A stretch of DNA of 10,045 nucleotides. Source: Chitinophaga pinensis (GTDB lineage: Bacteria; Bacteroidota; Bacteroidia; Flavobacteriales_D; Crocinitomicaceae). Of the stretch, positions 6,132 through 10,045 are shown piece by piece. The position numbers and the translations under genes were made by a program. Below the pieces are notes generated by a model. The model made no database searches. It saw only the letters and a list, made by a program, of their open reading frames with translations, and had not been told where the DNA came from. How positions within the stretch are numbered: position 1 is the first letter of the stretch; each line of letters begins with the position of its first letter. The stretch lies in NCBI GenBank assembly GCA_945897765.1, contig CAMDGP010000061.1:1-10045 (forward strand), given 5' to 3'.

Positions 6132-6942
6132 TATTTTTACCATTTCGTTCATTGCTTTTGCTATTTTTTCGTGCGAAACTGAAGCTCCTATAAAAGAAAA
6201 AGAAAAGCCAACGAAAGTCGATGTCCAAGAAACTGAATATAAGCCAGTTATTATTACAGGCGTTGAGCGTATAAAAATTGGTTTTGGTGAAGAAAAAGAG
6301 GAATCAAGTATTGCTTACTCCTATTATAGACTAAGTGAAAAAAGTTTTCGGTACGAAGAAGAAATCAATAAATTCTTGGCAAGTTCGATTACAACAGAAA
6401 TGGAGGAATCAAGCAGGCCGAAAGGAAATATTGAATTATCACCAACTTATTTTAAATCAATTTTAAAGAATTTCAAAACGGAATTTGATAACTCTGGTGA
6501 AGATTTTCCTTGGTCTTATTATGATTCTACTTATCTTGATGAATCTTTCGAACAATTTGTGCAAGTCAAACGAAACAGTTACGCGTTCACAGGTGGGGCG
6601 CACGGAAATTCATATATTGGAAATGATTTGTTTAGTAAAGAAACAGGAGAGCAACTTAAATTGAAAGATTTTATCTCTGATGTTCCAAAATTGACTAAAA
6701 TTGGTGATAAATATTTTCGACAAACCGTTGAAATTCAGTCAACTGATGATTTGGAAGAACAAGGTTTTTGGTTCACAAAAGGTTTTGAATTGAATGGAAA
6801 TTTCTACTTTGAAAACAATAAAATGATTTTCGTTTATAATCAATACGAAATAGGACCTTACTCAATGGGTATAATCTCTGTTGAAATTCCAATTCGAGAA
6901 ATTAAATCACTTTTAAAATTGAATTTGAAACAAACAAATTAA
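6121..6942 (+). CDS. DUF3298 (RsiV-like) lipoprotein
   Basis: A 273-residue lipoprotein from ATG 6121. Starting further upstream at GTG 6094 would put charged residues before the signal, so 6121 is preferred. The type II signal is MRASIFTISFIAFAIFSC with the lipid-modified Cys at 18, followed by a charged Glu/Lys/Pro linker (19-42). The domain then follows as in DUF4163/DUF3298 proteins: YSYYRLSEKSFRYEEEINKF (67-86), the hallmark TGGAHGNSY (157-165), TGEQLKLKDFI (175-185) and, near the end, YNQYEIGPYSMG (239-250) and VEIPIREIKSLL (254-265). DUF3298 occurs in RsiV, a lysozyme-binding anti-sigma factor of Firmicutes, but this protein lacks a cytoplasmic sigma-binding part, so that role is not implied. 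The function is unknown; it is probably periplasmic and membrane-anchored. It overlaps lgt by 11 bp. Confidence 0.88.
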   Translation: MRASIFTISFIAFAIFSCETEAPIKEKEKPTKVDVQETEYKPVIITGVERIKIGFGEEKEESSIAYSYYRLSEKSFRYEEEINKFLASSITTEMEESSRPKGNIELSPTYFKSILKNFKTEFDNSGEDFPWSYYDSTYLDESFEQFVQVKRNSYAFTGGAHGNSYIGNDLFSKETGEQLKLKDFISDVPKLTKIGDKYFRQTVEIQSTDDLEEQGFWFTKGFELNGNFYFENNKMIFVYNQYEIGPYSMGIISVEIPIREIKSLLKLNLKQTN

Positions 6943-6991
6943 GATACTTAGTGTTAGGTTGGCTTTTAGTCTAATATTTTAAATTGATTCT

Positions 6992-6999
6992 TATATTTG
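6992..6999 (+). promoter_or_regulatory. -7 element TATATTTG upstream of pdhA
   Basis: Full match to TAnnTTTG, 22 bp before the pdhA ATG, the same spacing as at lgt. No TTG lies 17-23 bp upstream, so the promoter is only half supported. It suggests pdhA-pdhC can be transcribed independently of lgt. Confidence 0.4.
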
Positions 7000-7021
7000 T
7001 CAACTGAAAAAGAAAATAGCT

Positions 7022-8071
7022 ATGGCAGAAAAAAAAGCTTCTACAAGCAAAAAATCAAGTAAATCAACAACTTCTAATTCTACTAAGTTTCCAAAAGAAG
7101 TTTATGTAAAATGGTATAAAGACATGTTGCTCATTCGAAAGTTTGAAGAGAAAACAGGTCAACTTTACATTCAACAAAAATTTGGTGGTTTCTGCCATTT
7201 ATACATTGGACAAGAGGCAATTGTTGCAGGTACAGCAAGTGCTTGTCGTCCAACGGATAAGCACATGACAGCTTACCGTGACCATGCTCATCCAATAGCT
7301 TTAGGAACTAATCCTCGTGTTTTAATGGCCGAATTGTATGGTCGATCAACAGGTTGCTCAAAAGGAAAAGGTGGTTCGATGCACTTCTTTGATAAAGAGA
7401 AAAATTTCATGGGAGGACACGGAATTGTGGGTGCTCAAATCGCAATGGGAGCTGGTGTAGCATTCGCAGAAAAATACATGGGAACAGAGAACATTGCTGT
7501 TGTTTCAATGGGTGATGGTGCTGTTCGTCAGGGAGCTCTGCATGAAACGTTCAACATGGCTATGATATGGAAATTACCAGTTGTGTTCATTATTGAAAAT
7601 AATAATTACGCAATGGGAACCTCTGTAGAGCGAACAACAAATGTTACCGACCTTTCTAAAATAGGTTTGTCGTATGAAATGCCTTCAAAAATCGTAAACG
7701 GAATGCGTCCTGAAGATGTGCATGATGCAATTTTTGAAGCAGCAGAAAGAGGTAGGAGAGGAGATGGTCCAACTTTATTGGATATTCGCACTTACCGTTA
7801 CAAAGGTCATTCAATGTCTGATCCTCAAAAATATAGAACCAAAGAAGAAGTTAGCGATTGGATGGAACAAGATCCGATTGAGCATTGTTTACAAGTGATT
7901 AAAGAAAATAATTGGTTGTCTGAAAAAGAAATCGAAGACATCAGTACTTGGGTTAAAAAAGAAGTAGATGAGTCAGTTGAATTTGCAGAAAATTCGCCTT
8001 ATCCTGAAGCACATGAACTTTACGAAGACGTTTATGTTCAAGCAGATTATCCTTATATTAAAGAATACTAA
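7022..8071 (+). CDS. pdhA: Pyruvate dehydrogenase E1 component, alpha subunit
   Basis: E1-alpha, with E1-beta, decarboxylates pyruvate using thiamine diphosphate and passes the acetyl group to lipoyl-E2, feeding acetyl-CoA to the citrate cycle. The 349 residues include GGFCHLYIGQEAIVAG (55-70), YRDHAHPIALG (85-95), GKGGSMHFFD (115-124), the ThDP-Mg motif that begins GDGAVRQG (164-171) and ends ENNNYAMG (192-199), and the conserved loop YRYKGHSMSDPQKYR (258-272) found in E1-alpha of the alpha2beta2 type. The first about 22 residues are a Lys/Ser/Thr-rich extension (AEKKASTSKKSSKSTTSN) ahead of the usual FPKEVYVKWYKDML start of the fold; it may be a flexible tail. pdhC follows after 11 bp. No E1-beta gene lies next to it, as is common in Bacteroidota. 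Confidence 0.96.
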   Translation: MAEKKASTSKKSSKSTTSNSTKFPKEVYVKWYKDMLLIRKFEEKTGQLYIQQKFGGFCHLYIGQEAIVAGTASACRPTDKHMTAYRDHAHPIALGTNPRVLMAELYGRSTGCSKGKGGSMHFFDKEKNFMGGHGIVGAQIAMGAGVAFAEKYMGTENIAVVSMGDGAVRQGALHETFNMAMIWKLPVVFIIENNNYAMGTSVERTTNVTDLSKIGLSYEMPSKIVNGMRPEDVHDAIFEAAERGRRGDGPTLLDIRTYRYKGHSMSDPQKYRTKEEVSDWMEQDPIEHCLQVIKENNWLSEKEIEDISTWVKKEVDESVEFAENSPYPEAHELYEDVYVQADYPYIKEY

Positions 8072-8082
8072 AAAGAAAAAAT

Positions 8083-9324
8083 ATGGCTGAAGTAGTTTAC
8101 ATGCCGAAATTGAGCGACACAATGGTTGAAGGTGTTGTCGCTTCTTGGAATAAAAAAGTTGGCGATGCGGTGAAAGAAGGTGAAATTCTTGCTGAAATCG
8201 AAACTGACAAAGCAACAATGGAATTTGAATCCTTTTTTGATGGGGTATTATTACACATTGGCGTTGAAACTGGAAATTCTGCTCCTGTAAATTCGATTTT
8301 AGCAATTATAGGTCAAGCAGGTGAAGATATTTCTGCATTACTAGCTGATGCTCCAGTTGCTAATCCAGTTGTTGCTGCTACAATTCCAAATCCTACTCCA
8401 GTTGTTGCAAGCCCAACATTTGTTACTGAAACACCGAAAGTTGTTGCATTAGCTACAAATGCAGGTGGACGTGTTTTTGCGTCTCCTTTAGCGAAGAAAA
8501 TTGCTGAGGACAAAGGAATAGATATCAATACTGTTGGCGGAACAGGTGAAGGTGGACGCATTGTAAAACGCGATGTAGATCATTACACACCATATACGCC
8601 AGCTGAAAGAGCTCCAATTGTAAGTAATGCAGTTGCTGGAGTTGAATCATACACAGATGAGCCTGTAAGTCAAATGCGTAAAACAATTGCAAGAAGATTG
8701 GCTGAAAGTAAGTTTACAGCGCCACACTTCTATTTGACTTTAGACATCAATATGGAAAGTGCGATGAGCGCTCGTAAAGCTTTAAATGCAATGGAAGGGG
8801 TGAAAGTTTCTTTCAACGACATGGTAATTAAAGCGGTGGCGCATGCATTGAAACAAAATCCAAATGTCAACAGCTCTTGGATGGGTGATTTTATTAGAAG
8901 AAATCAACATGTAAATATTGGTGTAGCGGTTGCTGTTGAGGATGGTTTATTAGTTCCAGTCGTTCGATTTGCTGACACTAAAGGTTTACTTCAAATTTCA
9001 GCTGAGGTTAGAGAATATGCTAAAAAAGCAAAAGATAAAAAATTACAACCAAGTGATTGGGAAGGAAATACGTTCACAATTTCTAATTTAGGAATGTTTG
9101 GAATTGAATCTTTCACCGCGATTGTAAATCCACCAGATAGCTGTATTTTGGCAATTGGCGGAATTAAAGAAGTTCCTGTTGTGAAAAATGGACAAGTTGT
9201 ACCTGGAAACGTGATGAAAGTAACGCTTTCTTGCGACCACCGAGTAGTTGATGGCGCAACTGGTGCAGCATTTTTACAAACATTTAAACAATTTATGGAA
9301 AACCCAGTTTCTATGTTATTGTAA
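8083..9324 (+). CDS. pdhC: Dihydrolipoamide acetyltransferase (E2) of pyruvate dehydrogenase
   Basis: E2 forms the core of the pyruvate dehydrogenase complex and moves the acetyl group from its lipoyl arm to CoA. The 413 residues read in order: one lipoyl domain (1-78) with the lipoylated Lys43 in EIETDKATMEFES; an Ala/Pro/Val/Thr-rich linker (about 84-125); a peripheral-subunit-binding domain (about 130-167, RVFASPLAKKIAEDKGID and GEGGRIVKRDV); a second linker; and the catalytic domain (about 190-413) ending in DHRVVDG with active-site His386 and Asp390. There is a single lipoyl domain, against three in E. coli AceF. It is co-transcribed with pdhA at 11 bp spacing and followed by a strong terminator. 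The E1-alpha neighbour and the motif set favour the pyruvate rather than the 2-oxoglutarate complex. Confidence 0.96.
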   Translation: MAEVVYMPKLSDTMVEGVVASWNKKVGDAVKEGEILAEIETDKATMEFESFFDGVLLHIGVETGNSAPVNSILAIIGQAGEDISALLADAPVANPVVAATIPNPTPVVASPTFVTETPKVVALATNAGGRVFASPLAKKIAEDKGIDINTVGGTGEGGRIVKRDVDHYTPYTPAERAPIVSNAVAGVESYTDEPVSQMRKTIARRLAESKFTAPHFYLTLDINMESAMSARKALNAMEGVKVSFNDMVIKAVAHALKQNPNVNSSWMGDFIRRNQHVNIGVAVAVEDGLLVPVVRFADTKGLLQISAEVREYAKKAKDKKLQPSDWEGNTFTISNLGMFGIESFTAIVNPPDSCILAIGGIKEVPVVKNGQVVPGNVMKVTLSCDHRVVDGATGAAFLQTFKQFMENPVSMLL

Positions 9325-9347
9325 GAATAACGAACTTACAAACGGAG

Positions 9348-9382
9348 AAAAGACTTGTAGTGATGCAGGTCTTTTTTTTTTT
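9348..9382 (+). terminator. Intrinsic terminator after pdhC
   Basis: Stem AAAAGACTTG / CAGGTCTTTT (9348-9357 and 9366-9375, ten pairs including one G-T) with an 8-base loop TAGTGATG, running into an unbroken T-tract (9372-9382). It begins 23 bp after the pdhC stop and closes the pdhA-pdhC unit. Confidence 0.85.
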
Positions 9383-9754
9383 GAGCAAATTGCAGTGATT
9401 TTAATAATACTAATATCGTTGAAAAACTTTAAGAATTCAAAAATGCTTTTTTTTAGAATTGATTTTCTTTATTTTTAGGCCATTTTTGATTCATTTTTTC
9501 TCTTTTTATTCAATTTCGAGTGCTTTAGGCTCTATAAAATAGAGTTTAAAACAGAATTCAAAAACTAAAAAAAAAGGAGAAGAAGTACAAGCTATGAAAT
9601 AGATTAGACCTCAATAGTTTAATTCAATCTTTGATTTATATTACCCAAAAATAACCATATCTTAAATGATTAATTAACAATATATTACTAATTTAATTCC
9701 GAGTTTTTTCAAGCTAACAATCACTTTATTTTGAGGTTTTCTTAAAATGATTGG
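9383..9754. other. Gene-free AT-rich gap
   Basis: No coding frame with protein-like sequence is seen on either strand. It holds a small hairpin CTCTAT-AAA-ATAGAG (9531-9545) and an SD-like AAGGAGA (about 9574-9580) that leads only to a two-codon frame ATG AAA TAG. It presumably contains the promoter of the gene at 9755, but no complete TTG/TAnnTTTG pair was found. Confidence 0.6.
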
Positions 9755-10045
9755 ATGAAATTTTTTCAAAAGCCTGTACTTTTTTTTCTGTGGTCTTTTG
9801 CGGCCGCTTTTCTAGCTTATGCTTCCATGTATGCATTTCGGAAACCATTCAATGCCGCAAGTTATACTGGGTTTGAATTGTTTAATTTACCGCTCAAAGA
9901 TTTGCTTTTGATAAGTCAAATTTTAGGATATATGCTTTCCAAATTCATTGGTATCAAAGTGATTTCTGAAATGACAAAAAGCACTCGTGTTGGATTGATT
10001 TTCAAATTGATACTTTTTGCTCACGTTTCTTTATTGCTTTTTGCA
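9755..10045 (+). CDS. DUF5690-like / MFS-type membrane protein, N-terminal part (runs off right edge)
   Basis: From ATG 9755 the frame stays open for 97 codons to the window end. It begins MKFFQKPVLFFLWSFAAAF (first membrane segment), then YASMYAFRKPFNAASYTGFE, LLLISQILGYMLSKFIGIKV and a further membrane segment at about residues 80-97 (VGLIFKLILFAHVSLLLFA). The combination YAxMYAFRKPF plus ISQxLGYxLSKFIGIKVxSEM is what I recall from the DUF5690 family of Bacteroidota, which looks like a branch of the major facilitator superfamily related to sugar-phosphate-type antiporters. The substrate is unknown. The earlier ATG at 9747 gives only three codons, so 9755 is the start. Confidence 0.8.
   Translation, partial: MKFFQKPVLFFLWSFAAAFLAYASMYAFRKPFNAASYTGFELFNLPLKDLLLISQILGYMLSKFIGIKVISEMTKSTRVGLIFKLILFAHVSLLLFA

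Noticed and set aside
7606..8561. Minus-strand open frames inside pdhA and pdhC
   Set aside because: They are antisense shadows of two strongly conserved enzymes; none shows a recognisable domain.
9248..9478. 76-codon plus-strand frame across the end of pdhC
   Set aside because: It reads pdhC out of frame, then passes through the terminator and poly-T tract; not a gene.
9570..9600. AAGGAGA followed by ATG, looking like a ribosome binding site and start
   Set aside because: The frame is ATG AAA TAG and no alternative frame looks coding; Bacteroidota genes also rarely rely on strong SD sites.
1..10045. CRISPR array, tRNA or rRNA genes, prophage or defence system
   Set aside because: No regularly spaced repeats, no tRNA-like cloverleaf, and no phage or defence protein motifs were seen on either strand by eye.

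Overview
The window looks like a piece of a Bacteroidota chromosome, most likely order Flavobacteriales (a Crocinitomicaceae/Fluviicola-like source is plausible but cannot be fixed from sequence alone). The evidence is low G+C content, AT-rich gaps between genes, several copies of the Bacteroidota -7 promoter motif TAnnTTTG, a type IX secretion (gliding-motility-type) C-terminal sorting domain, and families typical of the phylum (DUF4159, DUF5690-like, DUF3298 lipoprotein, E1-alpha/E2 pair).

Layout. Positions 1-669 hold two minus-strand genes: the first codons of a lipoprotein (running off the left edge) and an ElaA-type GNAT acetyltransferase. Positions about 829-2228 are a decay zone. It holds the last third or so of an IS200/IS605-type TnpA transposase with a frameshift and a stop, and a 9-bp hairpin at its end. 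Next comes a minus-strand signal-peptide-plus-beta-helix gene start with an in-frame stop, which runs into the transposon remnant. Head-to-head with it is a headless plus-strand fragment of a large secreted protein ending in a type IX sorting domain. Positions 2296-4775 carry three intact plus-strand genes: a secreted DUF4159 protein, a second GNAT acetyltransferase, and an alkylglycerol-monooxygenase-like membrane hydroxylase. The gap 4776-5267 holds an OsmC-family pseudogene that has lost its middle but keeps a good promoter and both ends.

Positions 5268-9324 look like the main expressed block: lgt (lipoprotein maturation), overlapping by 11 bp a gene for a DUF3298 lipoprotein that is itself a predicted Lgt substrate, then pdhA and pdhC (pyruvate dehydrogenase E1-alpha and E2), closed by a clear intrinsic terminator at 9348-9382. 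After about 400 bp with no recognisable gene, the start of a DUF5690/MFS-like membrane protein begins at 9755 and runs off the right edge.

I do not see a convincing new defence, mobile or biosynthetic system here. The most informative parts are the gene remnants: a nested set of broken genes around an IS200-type insertion, and an internally deleted osmC. These are easy to miss because most of the pieces lack a usable start or an intact frame.
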